NCBI RefSeq assembly: GCF_000016285.1
Contig: NC_011989.1
Coordinates: forward strand, 1,863,001 to 1,927,000
Reading direction: 5' to 3'
Origin: Allorhizobium ampelinum S4
GTDB lineage: Bacteria; Pseudomonadota; Alphaproteobacteria; Rhizobiales; Rhizobiaceae
DNA: 64,000 nucleotides
A model generated the notes under the pieces. The model was not told the DNA's origin and searched no databases. It worked only from the letters and a program-made list of their open reading frames with translations. Positions 9,921 to 18,738 of the stretch are shown in pieces. Every line of letters begins with the position of its first letter. The stretch's first letter is position 1. The translations under genes were made by a program, and so were the position numbers.

Positions 9921-9960
9921 CTCCAGACCGTGGAGCGGCGATAACCGAGTTGCTTCCTCT

Positions 9961-11763
9961 ATGCTTGAACCCGCCGACCCGATCGAACGCGCCTTTTTGA
10001 ATGTCGAGACCTCGGTCAGCGGTCAGCGCTGGGTGTCTCGGCTGGATCAGGCTGGGTTGAACCGATCACTGGCGATTGCGCAGGTGCATGGCATTCCCGA
10101 TCTGGTGGCGCGTGTTCTGGCCGGGCGGGGCGTGGCGGTTGCCGATGCGCAAGCCTTTCTCGATCCGACCATCCGCGACCTGATGCCCGACCCTTCCAGC
10201 CTGACCGATGGTGACAAGGCCGCGGACCGGCTGGTGGCGGCAATCATGCGCTCTGAGCGCGTGGCGATTTTTGGCGATTATGATGTCGATGGGGCTGCGT
10301 CGTCGGCGCTGTTGTGGCGGTTTCTCGCGCATTTCGGTATTGAGGCCGAAATCTATATTCCCGACCGAATTTTCGAAGGTTATGGCCCGAATGCCGTTGC
10401 CATCGGCCAATTGATCGAGCGCGGCGCGCAATTGATCGTCACGGTGGATTGCGGCTCGACCAGCCATGAGGCCCTTGAGGAGGCCAGACGCAGAGGCGTT
10501 GATGTGGTGGTGATCGACCATCACCAGATGGGCCAGGATTTGCCCGCCTGTCTGGCATTGGTCAATCCCAACAGGAGCGACGATCTGTCAGGACAGGGCC
10601 ATCTCTGCGCAGCGGGCGTGGTGTTCATGGTGCTGGTGGGAACGCTGCGCAAGCTGCGTGAGGCTGGTCACGGTGCTGCACGCTCGCTCGATCTGCTGGC
10701 CTGGCTTGATCTGGTGGCGCTGGCGACGGTCTGCGATGTCGTGCCGTTGAAAGGGTTGAACCGCGCCTATGTGGTGAAAGGCTTGATTGCCGCCCGTCAC
10801 CAGCAGAATGCCGGTCTTGCAGCCCTTCTGAAGATCGCCGGGATTGGCGGTCCGGTGACGCCCTATCATTTCGGTTTTCTGGTTGGGCCACGAATCAATG
10901 CCGGTGGCCGGATCGGCGATGCGGCGCTGGGCAGCCGGTTGCTGACGCTGGACGACGCTGCCGAGGCCGATGAAATCGCCGCCCAACTGGATGATCTGAA
11001 CCGCCAACGTCAGGCGATGGAAGCGCAGATGCTGGCCGAGGCCGAAGCCGAGGCCATGGCGGAATATGGCACCGGCGAGAATGCCGCTGTGATTCTCACA
11101 GCCCGGGAAGGCTGGCATCCCGGCATTGTCGGGCTGCTGGCGGCCCGTCTTAAAGAGCGGTTCCAACGGCCTGCCTTTGCCATTGCCTTCGATGGATCAG
11201 GCAAGGGGACAGGCTCCGGCCGGTCCATTGCCGGTTTCGACATGGGAAAGATGGTGCGTGCGGCGGTGGACAATGGCCTGCTGGTCAAGGGCGGCGGCCA
11301 CGCGATGGCCGCAGGGCTGACGGTAGAGCGTGGCAATCTCGGCAAGTTGCGGGCGTTTTTTGATGAACAGGCGCAGGAAAAGGTCATGGCGCTTTCCGCC
11401 ATCAGGGCCTTGAAGATCGATGGTGCGGTTGGCGCATCCGGTGCGACGCTTGCGTTGATCGACCTCCTGGAAACCGCCGGACCCTATGGTTCCGGCCATT
11501 CTCAGCCGATCTTCGCCATCCCGGCCCACCGCATTCGCGATTCTCGGCTGATTGGCACCAGCCACGTTAAGGTCACGCTGGAAGCGCCAGATGGCAGCCG
11601 AATCGACGGCATTGCCTTTCGCGCCAAGGAAACACCGCTCGGCGATCTTCTGCTCGGACGCCGAGGCGACGCCGTGCATGTCGCCGGCTGCCTTGGGGCA
11701 GAACTCTGGCAAGGCACGCGTCGTATCCAGATCCGTATTCTGGATGCAGCGCCAGCGTTTTGA
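9961..11763 (+). CDS. recJ: Single-stranded-DNA-specific exonuclease RecJ
   Basis: 5'-3' single-strand exonuclease for recombination and mismatch repair. 600 residues with the DHH-superfamily motifs: GDYDVDGA near residue 105, VDCGS near 163, VIDHHQMG near 186, and the DHHA1 region with GWHPGIVGLLAARL and GGGHAMAAG. It follows hom by 40 bp. In several rhizobia I recall glpX lying between hom and recJ; it is absent here. Confidence 0.96.
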   Translation: MLEPADPIERAFLNVETSVSGQRWVSRLDQAGLNRSLAIAQVHGIPDLVARVLAGRGVAVADAQAFLDPTIRDLMPDPSSLTDGDKAADRLVAAIMRSERVAIFGDYDVDGAASSALLWRFLAHFGIEAEIYIPDRIFEGYGPNAVAIGQLIERGAQLIVTVDCGSTSHEALEEARRRGVDVVVIDHHQMGQDLPACLALVNPNRSDDLSGQGHLCAAGVVFMVLVGTLRKLREAGHGAARSLDLLAWLDLVALATVCDVVPLKGLNRAYVVKGLIAARHQQNAGLAALLKIAGIGGPVTPYHFGFLVGPRINAGGRIGDAALGSRLLTLDDAAEADEIAAQLDDLNRQRQAMEAQMLAEAEAEAMAEYGTGENAAVILTAREGWHPGIVGLLAARLKERFQRPAFAIAFDGSGKGTGSGRSIAGFDMGKMVRAAVDNGLLVKGGGHAMAAGLTVERGNLGKLRAFFDEQAQEKVMALSAIRALKIDGAVGASGATLALIDLLETAGPYGSGHSQPIFAIPAHRIRDSRLIGTSHVKVTLEAPDGSRIDGIAFRAKETPLGDLLLGRRGDAVHVAGCLGAELWQGTRRIQIRILDAAPAF

Positions 11764-11866
11764 GCGCGGCGAACAACAGTACGCCAGCGCGGTTCGATTA
11801 AGCTGAGAACGCAAAGATCACTCTGAGCTTGGCAACGATATAAACATCAATATCGGGAAGGGTCAG

Positions 11867-11941
11867 TGGCACGCCCTAGGGGAGTCGAACCCCTCTTTTC
11901 AGAATGAAAATCTGACGTCCTAACCGATAGACGAAGGGCGC
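11867..11941 (-). tRNA. tRNA-Glu (TTC), copy 1
   Basis: Read on the minus strand, a 75-nt cloverleaf with acceptor GCGCCCT/AGGGCGT, anticodon loop ATTTTCATT (anticodon TTC), GGTTCGA T-loop and encoded CCA. First of three near-identical copies. Confidence 0.95.
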
Positions 11942-12117
11942 GTGCTGTGGGGCTGCTTATAGGCAGACGGATGATTCATGGCAAGCGAAAAAATGAGCTT
12001 TTTCCGTAGGCTCAGTGATTTTTTTCATGCGATCTATCAGCTGACTGACCTAAGGTCGCACAGTCTTTTCCGCTCCAATAAGCAGGATGCATAAACAAAT
12101 TTTTCGGGGAAACGCAG

Positions 12118-12192
12118 TGGCACGCCCTAGGGGAGTCGAACCCCTCTTTTCAGAATGAAAATCTGACGTCCTAACCGATAGACGAAGGGCGC
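12118..12192 (-). tRNA. tRNA-Glu (TTC), copy 2
   Basis: The 75-nt sequence matches copy 1 base for base as read, with CCA encoded. The spacer to copy 1 is 176 bp and not conserved outside the gene. Confidence 0.95.
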
Positions 12193-12395
12193 GTGTTGCG
12201 TGCGGCTCTCTTAGTGCGAACCGACTGGAGCTGCAAGCGAATTTTTCAGCTTCGCGGCCAAATTTTCTTCGTCCTGTGGAGAACAGTGAATGTAGCATCT
12301 CCGATGCGTTGAACAGTGCAGGGTTTTAATCAGCACATTCAAACGTTATCTCGGAAACGATTTTTATTTAGCAAATAGTCTGGGGAAGGATGCAG

Positions 12396-12470
12396 TGGCA
12401 CGCCCTAGGGGAGTCGAACCCCTCTTTTCAGAATGAAAATCTGACGTCCTAACCGATAGACGAAGGGCGC
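12396..12470 (-). tRNA. tRNA-Glu (TTC), copy 3
   Basis: Third identical 75-nt copy, 203 bp from copy 2. Each copy has its own spacer, so these look like separate units rather than one processed array. Confidence 0.95.
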
Positions 12471-12572
12471 GTGCTGTGGCGCCCTTATAATCACGTGTTT
12501 GGAGGCTGGCAAGCACTGAAATCCAAAATTTTACGGAAAAATGACAGCCTGAAAAACGAGCTAGTCAGCCCG

Positions 12573-13499
12573 TCATTTGCGTATTTTGGCAAGGAATTTC
12601 TTAATGAAACTGTCCTTCGTCATGCCCTGAGCCCCAGGCGCGCCCTCGATTTTTTCCATTTCGGTAACGCCAGCCGAACTGGCCATGCCGGGTGCTGCGG
12701 TCGGCAGGCTCGTCTGCAACTGGGCTGGCACCGGTGACATCTGCTGTTGCGGCATCGTCGCCTGTTGCGCCTTTGGCGCCGTACGAACCTTCTTCGGATT
12801 TGGTGCGAGACCTGCGAGAATTTCCGCTTTTGAGGCCGGGCGTTGCTTGACAACTTCAGGGGCCGGGGTAGGGGCGACCACAGGCTCTATCAGTTGATTG
12901 GCCTGCATCTGAGGCTGTGTTTGTGACTGTTCGATCGGCTTTTGTACGCTGTAAACGCTGTTTACCGTGGCCTGGAACGGACGAACAGGCATGTTCGGCG
13001 GCACAATGCTATTGGCCGGGCTACTGGCCGATGCAGCACCGTCATCTGATGGATGGGGTGCGGAATAGAGCCCGGATGAGCTTTGCGATGCGGCCTGCTC
13101 CGGCTTGGACTGGTTCATCGCCACGACCTGTTCGGCTGACGGCCCGGAGGAGAGATTGGCGCTGCCATTAGTTGCGGTAGTGCCAGACACCGTTATTGGC
13201 TTGCGATGCCCAGTATTGACGAGGGGATCGCGGTATAGGCCACCCTTATTGGGTTGCAGCGAAACATTGGCTGGATGCGCAGCCGTTTCCACGACATCCG
13301 CGTCGCCAATCGCGCCTTGTTCAACGACGGGAGGTGGGGTTTTCGTGGTCGCGCAGCCCGCCAGCAGGGCAAGGCCGAAAACGGCGGCAATGCTTGTAGA
13401 CGCTGGGCTTCTTGACGCTGGCTTGCCATTAGCACCCTTCGAAAGCCTAGGATTGGCAGTCCAAGGCTTTTGCCCGAACAGACGGTTTGGGGACATCAT
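12573..13499 (-). CDS. Pro/Gln/Ala-rich lipoprotein of unknown function
   Basis: 308 residues from the ATG at 13499, which has a good AAGGAGA ribosome-binding site; a longer open frame upstream lacks one. A hydrophobic segment ending in the lipobox GLALLAGC lies near residue 50, so the signal is unusually long or the start is further in. The rest is low complexity, rich in Pro, Gln, Ser and Ala, with a basic C terminus (SFIKKFLAKIRK). Not recognised; probably an extracytoplasmic lipoprotein. Confidence 0.72.
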   Translation of the reverse strand: MMSPNRLFGQKPWTANPRLSKGANGKPASRSPASTSIAAVFGLALLAGCATTKTPPPVVEQGAIGDADVVETAAHPANVSLQPNKGGLYRDPLVNTGHRKPITVSGTTATNGSANLSSGPSAEQVVAMNQSKPEQAASQSSSGLYSAPHPSDDGAASASSPANSIVPPNMPVRPFQATVNSVYSVQKPIEQSQTQPQMQANQLIEPVVAPTPAPEVVKQRPASKAEILAGLAPNPKKVRTAPKAQQATMPQQQMSPVPAQLQTSLPTAAPGMASSAGVTEMEKIEGAPGAQGMTKDSFIKKFLAKIRK

Positions 13500-13660
13500 G
13501 TCGCTCTCCTTGACGAGACCGCCCGGACCTGTCGATGGCGGGCAGTGTCTATGGTTGGAGCGATCGTGACACAATGAGCTTGCGTCAGGCATGATGCCGC
13601 CGCGATCACGGCGGCATCGCAGATGAGTGTGTCGCACGGAAAGACGTGCGGCGGGTCAGA

Positions 13661-14101
13661 CTACCATGCGCCGGTATTGGGCATGGAAAGCCAAGGCTCT
13701 GCCGGCGCTAGTGCGCCGTTTTTCTGGAGGATTTCGATGGAAATACCGTCTGGAGAGCGCACGAACGCCATATGGCCATCGCGGGGCGGGCGGTTGATCG
13801 TCACGCCATTATCCATCAGCTTCTGGCAAATGGCGTAGATGTCATCCACTTCATAGGCAAGATGGCCGAAATTGCGCCCACCGGCATAGTCTTCCGCATC
13901 CCAATTATAGGTCAGTTCGAGGCATGGGGCCATGTCCTGGCTGGCTTTGGCCTTGTCTTTGTCGGCGGCAAGGAAAATCAGCGTGAAACGGCCCTTTTCA
14001 TTGTCGATCCGGCGAACTTCGCTCATGCCGAACAAGTCGCAATAGAATTTCAGGGAAGCATCGACATCCTTGACCCTGACCATTGTGTGAAGATAGCGCA
14101 T
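13661..14101 (-). CDS. gloA: Lactoylglutathione lyase (glyoxalase I)
   Basis: Converts the methylglyoxal-glutathione hemithioacetal to S-lactoylglutathione. 146 residues with two beta-alpha-beta-beta-beta halves and the metal ligands expected: His5 in RYLHTMVRVKD, Glu in CLELTYNW, His in FGHLAYEVDD and Glu in GISIEILQ. AGGGAGAA precedes the ATG at 14101. Confidence 0.95.
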   Translation of the reverse strand: MRYLHTMVRVKDVDASLKFYCDLFGMSEVRRIDNEKGRFTLIFLAADKDKAKASQDMAPCLELTYNWDAEDYAGGRNFGHLAYEVDDIYAICQKLMDNGVTINRPPRDGHMAFVRSPDGISIEILQKNGALAPAEPWLSMPNTGAW

Positions 14102-14409
14102 TTTGAAATTCTCCCTGTTGCATGCCGCATATGTCGCCTGCGGGCGACGGCTTCAAGCATTGTCATGGCCGCGCCTGAAAAAAATGACATCATGAGAGAA
14201 AATGACCGGCCCAAAGAAAATTGACTGAATAGATAAAGGGGAAAGAGGGAAATCTGCACTCGTCAGTTTCGAACAAGCTCCAGGCGCGAAAAAGCAGATG
14301 CGAATAACTGAAACTAGGGCTTGCGCAACAGTATTAACAAAATGTTAATCTAGCCTTCGGGAATCAGTAAGCGTTATCCATGTTTGGCGTGTCGAGGGGC
14401 GGTTTAGAG

Positions 14410-14988
14410 ATGGCGGATAGAATTTCAGCGAAAGAGTTCGTGGAATTCAGCGGGCTCTCGGAAGAGCCCCTGGATCTTGTCGAGATCACCGGTGTGGTGA
14501 AATGGTTCGACGTTGCCAAGGGTTTTGGCTTTATCGTACCGGATAATGGCATGCAGGACGTCTTGCTGCATGTAACCTGCCTGCGCCGGGACGGTTACCA
14601 GACCATCCTGGAAGGAACCCGGATCGTCGCGCTGATCCATAAGCGCGATCGGGGCTATCAGGCCTTCCGTGTTCTGTCGATGGACCAATCGACGGCAACG
14701 CATCCGTCACAAATGCCGCCTGTGCGGACCCACGTTCAGGTGACGCCATCGAGTGGGTTGGAGCGTGTTCTGGTCAAATGGTTCAATCGCACCAAAGGCT
14801 TCGGCTTCCTGACGCGGGGCGAGGGCACCGAGGACATTTTCGTTCACATGGAAACGCTGCGTCGATTCGGCTTGACAGAATTGCGGCCCGGACAGACAGT
14901 GCTGGTACGCTTCGGCAATGGCGACAAAGGCCTGATGGCGGCAGAAATTCACCCGGATAACCCTGCGCCGCATGTTATGGCGCATTGA
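14410..14988 (+). CDS. Two-domain cold-shock protein
   Basis: RNA/DNA-binding protein of 192 residues with two cold-shock domains. Domain 1 has GVVKWFDVAKGFGFIVPD and domain 2 has VLVKWFNRTKGFGFLTRG; both keep the RNP1 (KGFGFI/L) and RNP2-like (DVLLHV, DIFVHM) motifs. Tandem cold-shock proteins are typical of rhizobia. The start could also be an in-frame ATG at 14380; neither has a strong ribosome-binding site. A hairpin with a T-run follows. Confidence 0.92.
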   Translation: MADRISAKEFVEFSGLSEEPLDLVEITGVVKWFDVAKGFGFIVPDNGMQDVLLHVTCLRRDGYQTILEGTRIVALIHKRDRGYQAFRVLSMDQSTATHPSQMPPVRTHVQVTPSSGLERVLVKWFNRTKGFGFLTRGEGTEDIFVHMETLRRFGLTELRPGQTVLVRFGNGDKGLMAAEIHPDNPAPHVMAH

Positions 14989-15004
14989 TTGTCCCGTATT
15001 GTGA

Positions 15005-15481
15005 GTGATGGGAATGCTGGTTTTTTCTAGAAGCGCCTTTTGGGCGCTTTTTTTCTATATTGCACTCACGCTATCCCCGGCTCTGGCTGAGCAATTTCTC
15101 AAAGGGCCAGCTGTCATTCAGACACCGACCGGTCAGCAGCTTCGTCTGAAGATGGAATACGCGATCTCCGTTGCACAACGCGAGCAGGGCCTGATGGGCC
15201 GTACCAAGCTTGGCCCGAATGATGGCATGGTTTTCGATTTTGGCGACAGCCGCAATGTGGTGATGTGGATGAAAAACACGCCTTTACCGCTGGATATGCT
15301 GTTTATTGATGAAAAAGGCGTGGTGACCGGTGTTGCGGCGCGTACAAAACCCTATTCCGAGGACTTGATACCTTCGCCGGGTCCGGTTCGCTATGTGATT
15401 GAACTGAACGGTGGGCGGGCACAGGCGCTGGGGATCGGTCCCGGCAGCATGGTAATACAGGGAATTGCACCCCCTCCATAA
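15005..15481 (+). CDS. DUF192 secreted protein
   Basis: 158 residues with an N-terminal signal peptide (hydrophobic AFWALFFYIALTL, then SPALAEQF) and a DUF192 domain (REQGLMGRTKL, MVFDFGDSRNVVMWMKNT, PLDMLFID, VIELNGG). Function of the family is not settled. The first codons overlap the terminator-like hairpin of the preceding gene. Confidence 0.88.
   Translation: MMGMLVFSRSAFWALFFYIALTLSPALAEQFLKGPAVIQTPTGQQLRLKMEYAISVAQREQGLMGRTKLGPNDGMVFDFGDSRNVVMWMKNTPLPLDMLFIDEKGVVTGVAARTKPYSEDLIPSPGPVRYVIELNGGRAQALGIGPGSMVIQGIAPPP
15031..15054 (+). terminator. Terminator-like hairpin inside the DUF192 signal-peptide codons
   Basis: AAGCGCC pairs with GGCGCTT across a 5-nt loop and is followed by a run of T. 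It lies 43 bp after the cold-shock stop but inside the first 17 codons of the next gene, so it could end one transcript and attenuate the next. Confidence 0.65.
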
Positions 15482-15577
15482 CGTTGCGAACAAAATCATC
15501 GAAAAGACGGTTTTTTTTGAGTTTTTCCTGTTGCGATTAAAGAGTGAACCGTGTATCTCCCCATCATTCGGCGGTCA

Positions 15578-15654
<77 letters not shown>

Positions 15655-15739
15655 TTCTTCCGGCGAATCCTTTCGCTGGAAAATGACGGCGAGGAAGGGA
15701 AGAGATATAGTCTCTTCGTTTTCATGAGGAATCGGAATT

Positions 15740-16045
15740 ATGTCCGCTAAGATTTACCGTCCTGCAAAAACAGCCATGCAATCCGGAAAAGCAAAGACCC
15801 ATCTATGGGTTCTTGAATTCGATGCATCCGAACCTCGGACGATCGACCCGATGATGGGCTATACAAGCTCCGGCGACATGCTCCAGCAGGTGAAGTTGAC
15901 GTTTGAAACGCAGGAATTGGCCGAAGCCTACGCTCAGCGCAATGGAATCGATTACCGCGTCATCCAGCCAAAGGAACCACGCCGCCAGTCGGTTTCCTAC
16001 ACAGACAATTTCCGCTTCAGCCGCCTCCAGCCCTGGACGCATTAA
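15740..16045 (+). CDS. NDUFS4-like complex I accessory subunit
   Basis: 101-residue protein of the family described as ETC complex I subunit conserved region, homologous to mitochondrial NDUFS4/18-kDa subunit and found in alphaproteobacteria. Visible features: IYRPAKTAMQSGKAKTHLWVL at the start, DPMMGYTSSGDMLQQVKLTF in the middle and a basic C terminus. Membrane-associated respiratory complex I is the likely site. The ATG at 15740 is preceded by GAGGAATCGG. Confidence 0.92.
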   Translation: MSAKIYRPAKTAMQSGKAKTHLWVLEFDASEPRTIDPMMGYTSSGDMLQQVKLTFETQELAEAYAQRNGIDYRVIQPKEPRRQSVSYTDNFRFSRLQPWTH

Positions 16046-16088
16046 TCCCATCTGCTGCTGCCTCTGGCCCGTGATACGGGCCAACACC

Positions 16089-16140
<52 letters not shown>

Positions 16141-16165
<25 letters not shown>

Positions 16166-16237
16166 ATAATTTCAAGTAGTTACGCGAATGTCGATTGAAG
16201 CGGTTTGGAGAAATTTCCAAACGGTTTGGAGCTTTGT
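16141..16237. other. Presumed attL region
   Basis: Inferred crossover region: the 3' half of tRNA-Arg plus the 72 bp before the integrase stop. Just downstream, an imperfect direct repeat (AGCGGTTTGGAG and AACGGTTTGGAG) at about 16199-16231 could be an arm-type integrase site. No second copy of the tRNA 3' sequence was seen to the right in this window, so the core cannot be delimited. Confidence 0.4.
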
Positions 16238-17278
16238 TCATTTTTCATTCGCTTCGAGCTTTAAAATCACCACGTCACCTTGCTCCAGATCATCGGCCAG
16301 ATAGTGCGTTTCGAGCACGCTATGAATGTCCTTCGTGGTGTGGCCGGAGGCTTTGGCGATATCCTCTATCGAGGCGCCAGCTCGCCGGGCCATGGTGATG
16401 AAGGTTCCGCGTAGATCGTGGAATGTCAGGCCGGTTATGCCGGCCTTTTTTGCTGCCTTTCCCCATGATGTCTTGAAGCCGCTGCTGGTCCATGTCCGGC
16501 CGCGCTGGTTGGTCAGGATCGTCAACGACTGGACTTTGCGGGCTTCGTTTTCTGCCTTCAGCCTGTCCAGCATTTTGCCAAGGGTACCGGAAACGAGAAT
16601 GGCAACGCGCCGACCAGTCTTGCCTTGTTTGAGGCGGATGTGTTTCCCATCGTAGGCGGACCATTGCAGTTTCAATAGGTCGCCCTGGCGTTGACCGGTC
16701 CAAATTGCCAGCAGCAAGGCATCGGCCAGCTGGCGGGACGCGACGGCACGGAAACGGGACAGATCCGGCGGGGTCCAAATGATTTCCCGGCGCGTGCCAG
16801 ATTCGGCAAGCCGACCGGCATTTGTGCAGGGGTTGCGTTTCAGCTTTTCCATATGCACGCCGAACGCCATAATCCGTTGCAGAATGGACCATGCGATATC
16901 AGCGGCGCGAGGGGTCGTGGCCATCGTGTCGCGCCATTCGAGAAAGACGGCGCGCGAGCCGGTTGCCTCGACGGCGCGGATGTCCATATCGCCGAACTCT
17001 ATTTCTATGTTTTTTAGATAAGGAAGATAGGTGCTGCGGGTAGAGGGTTTCAGCCTCGGCAGCTCCATACGTTTATACAGTGAGATCACATAGGCCAGCG
17101 TGTCGGCATCCGGAGCGGATCTATCGCGGGTCGCCTGTCGGAATTCTTCTGCAAACGCTGGTGTGCCATACTTCTCTTTAAGGCGCGGGCCGCCTTTCCA
17201 GGCATAGTAATAGTCCCGTTTGCTGCCGTCAGCGAGAAGTTTGCTTGTTTTGTGCAGTCCCTTCAGCTCGACGCGCAT
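16238..17278 (-). CDS. int: Phage tyrosine recombinase (integrase)
   Basis: Site-specific recombinase of 346 residues. The N-terminal arm/core-binding region holds ETGSRAVFLEWRDTM-like sequence. The catalytic domain has the first Arg in AIWTGQRQGDLLKLQW, the box HDLRGTF, GHTTKDIHSVLETHY with the likely Tyr nucleophile, and a Lys region before. The ATG at 17278 has AAAGGAAAC at ideal spacing; an ATG at 17302 is also in frame. It overlaps the end of the HTH gene by 50 bp, so it is expressed as the last cistron of the repressor operon. Confidence 0.95.
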   Translation of the reverse strand: MRVELKGLHKTSKLLADGSKRDYYYAWKGGPRLKEKYGTPAFAEEFRQATRDRSAPDADTLAYVISLYKRMELPRLKPSTRSTYLPYLKNIEIEFGDMDIRAVEATGSRAVFLEWRDTMATTPRAADIAWSILQRIMAFGVHMEKLKRNPCTNAGRLAESGTRREIIWTPPDLSRFRAVASRQLADALLLAIWTGQRQGDLLKLQWSAYDGKHIRLKQGKTGRRVAILVSGTLGKMLDRLKAENEARKVQSLTILTNQRGRTWTSSGFKTSWGKAAKKAGITGLTFHDLRGTFITMARRAGASIEDIAKASGHTTKDIHSVLETHYLADDLEQGDVVILKLEANEK

Positions 17279-17501
17279 CCCGTTTCCTTTTCCATGCTTC
17301 AAGAGCGTCTTCCGGTTCCGACTTCGGCACTATGCCGGAAAGTCTGTCGATATCCCTGTCAAGCGCAACCTTGTCCCATCGGTGTGTCCCTGGCAATGGG
17401 CCGGGAATTCTGCCATCCCGTACCCAAGCGTTGAACTGGGCGGGGGACAGGTTGCAATATTGTGCAGCTTGGGTTTGGGTTAGCAGCCGTGGTTCCCTCA
17501 T
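17229..17501 (-). CDS. Small HTH protein, excisionase/AlpA-like
   Basis: 90 residues. The N-terminal half has a winged-helix type HTH pattern (LLTQTQAAQYCNLSPAQFNAWVRDGRIPG followed by GTHRWDK), typical of MerR-like excisionases, and the C-terminal half is basic and charged. Its ATG overlaps the stop of the upstream gene (ATGA) and its end overlaps int. By position it may be the recombination directionality factor or a regulator. Confidence 0.72.
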   Translation of the reverse strand: MREPRLLTQTQAAQYCNLSPAQFNAWVRDGRIPGPLPGTHRWDKVALDRDIDRLSGIVPKSEPEDALEAWKRKRDARRAEGTAQNKQTSR

Positions 17502-17896
17502 CCGGTTGCCTCCCTTCGTGGTCCCATGGTTTCCGCATTCATCAGATGCGCCGCCAGATTCGTCCCGGCGTGACATACGCCGGCGACGGTGATTTCACAG
17601 TTTTCTATGGTGAATAAAGCGCGGCATTTATATTTGACGACTGCCCATCCTTTGACTGTGTCGATATCCTGCGGGATACTGTCGGCGCCGCAGCATTGCA
17701 GCGGATTGGTGTCCATGACGCTGTACTGGGTAATTGGATAACCGCCCTCTTCCGGCGCGCCATTCAATTGGTGGACCCGCGCAAGGTCAGCGTTGTCATA
17801 TGCACGCAAACTTTGCCGACACGCGGTGCAACCGTGTTTTGCACAGAATCCTTGACGCAGAAGGATGGGCCCGGAAAAGGGGGGCGGGCGGCTCAT
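17498..17896 (-). CDS. Cys-rich protein of unknown function in the lysogeny operon
   Basis: 132 residues with nine Cys (including CAKHGCTAC and QCCGAD), suggesting metal binding, but no family is recognised. Coupled on both sides by ATGA overlaps: its ATG at 17896 overlaps the repressor stop and its stop overlaps the next ATG. That tight coupling is the main support for it being a real gene. Confidence 0.55.
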   Translation of the reverse strand: MSRPPPFSGPILLRQGFCAKHGCTACRQSLRAYDNADLARVHQLNGAPEEGGYPITQYSVMDTNPLQCCGADSIPQDIDTVKGWAVVKYKCRALFTIENCEITVAGVCHAGTNLAAHLMNAETMGPRREATG

Positions 17897-18738
17897 GAAC
17901 GATTTAAAGCCATGACGATGAGAGCTTGAAGTATTCGGGGCCATTTCGGATAGTCAACTGCAGGTGTACCCCCCAAATGGGACGCATGTTGTGATCGGGG
18001 CAGGGGTGATTGTCGGTCTTTTAGTGCCGCCGTCGCTATTTCGTATGCTCTCTCAATATCTGATGTGTTGTAATCATTTTTACCGGTTTTCAGCCACGCT
18101 TCCGAGCACTCAAGCGCCAGAGCCAAGTGTTGTAGCGCTTTCCTGCTCAGCACAGCATTTGGGCGATCTAACATCACCCGCAAATAATTTCTGTCTAGGC
18201 CAGCGGCCAGCGAAGCGTTTTTTTCCGTCAGCCCAAACTCTGCAATTCGGGCTCTTATTCTGGCTTGCACCGGATTTTCGTTGGTAGAATTATCGACCAA
18301 CATAGAAGCATCCAGCAAGTGCACGTGCGCCTGTTGCTTGTGCTCCAATTGTGATCTCTGAAGAGGAAAAAACAGATCAACGTTGTCGCCCACCTTTGCG
18401 CCGCTCATTGAGGCGTATTGAGAACGGTGGCTTTTCTGTGGATGTTGAACCGTAGCGCGAAACTGGATAACATTTTTAATATTGGCAACTTCACCGCCGC
18501 TATTTCCTGCCTTTGGTAAGATGGGTTGACTAGGGCAGGCGGGGTTTCGCGGACAGGTCGCGTTGATCTTCCGGACTCTGTCGAATGGGCTTTTCTCCTC
18601 CTTTTTGCTCCTCTCGCGGCGGCTTTTGTTTGCGCGCGGTGCTGCGTTATTGCTGGACTGATGTTCCCCTTCGGTTGCAAGGCTTTCCTGCTGGGGCAGG
18701 GGTTTCGCGTTTTCGGCAGGAGACGTTGTTTTAGTCAT
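17893..18738 (-). CDS. Phage repressor-like XRE/HTH protein with long N-terminal extension
   Basis: 281 residues from ATG 18738. A Cro/C1-type HTH is visible only at about residues 160-220 (IRARIAEFGLTEKNASLAAG, LDRNYLRVMLDRPNA, LALALECSEAWLKTG), the layout of CI-like repressors. There is no S24 autocleavage domain after it. The first 150 residues are basic and low complexity, and internal ATGs at about 18414 and 18315 could be the true start. First gene of the minus-strand operon repressor-Cys protein-HTH-int, so it probably sets lysogeny and integrase expression together. Confidence 0.65.
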   Translation of the reverse strand: MTKTTSPAENAKPLPQQESLATEGEHQSSNNAAPRANKSRRERSKKEEKSPFDRVRKINATCPRNPACPSQPILPKAGNSGGEVANIKNVIQFRATVQHPQKSHRSQYASMSGAKVGDNVDLFFPLQRSQLEHKQQAHVHLLDASMLVDNSTNENPVQARIRARIAEFGLTEKNASLAAGLDRNYLRVMLDRPNAVLSRKALQHLALALECSEAWLKTGKNDYNTSDIERAYEIATAALKDRQSPLPRSQHASHLGGTPAVDYPKWPRILQALIVMALNRS

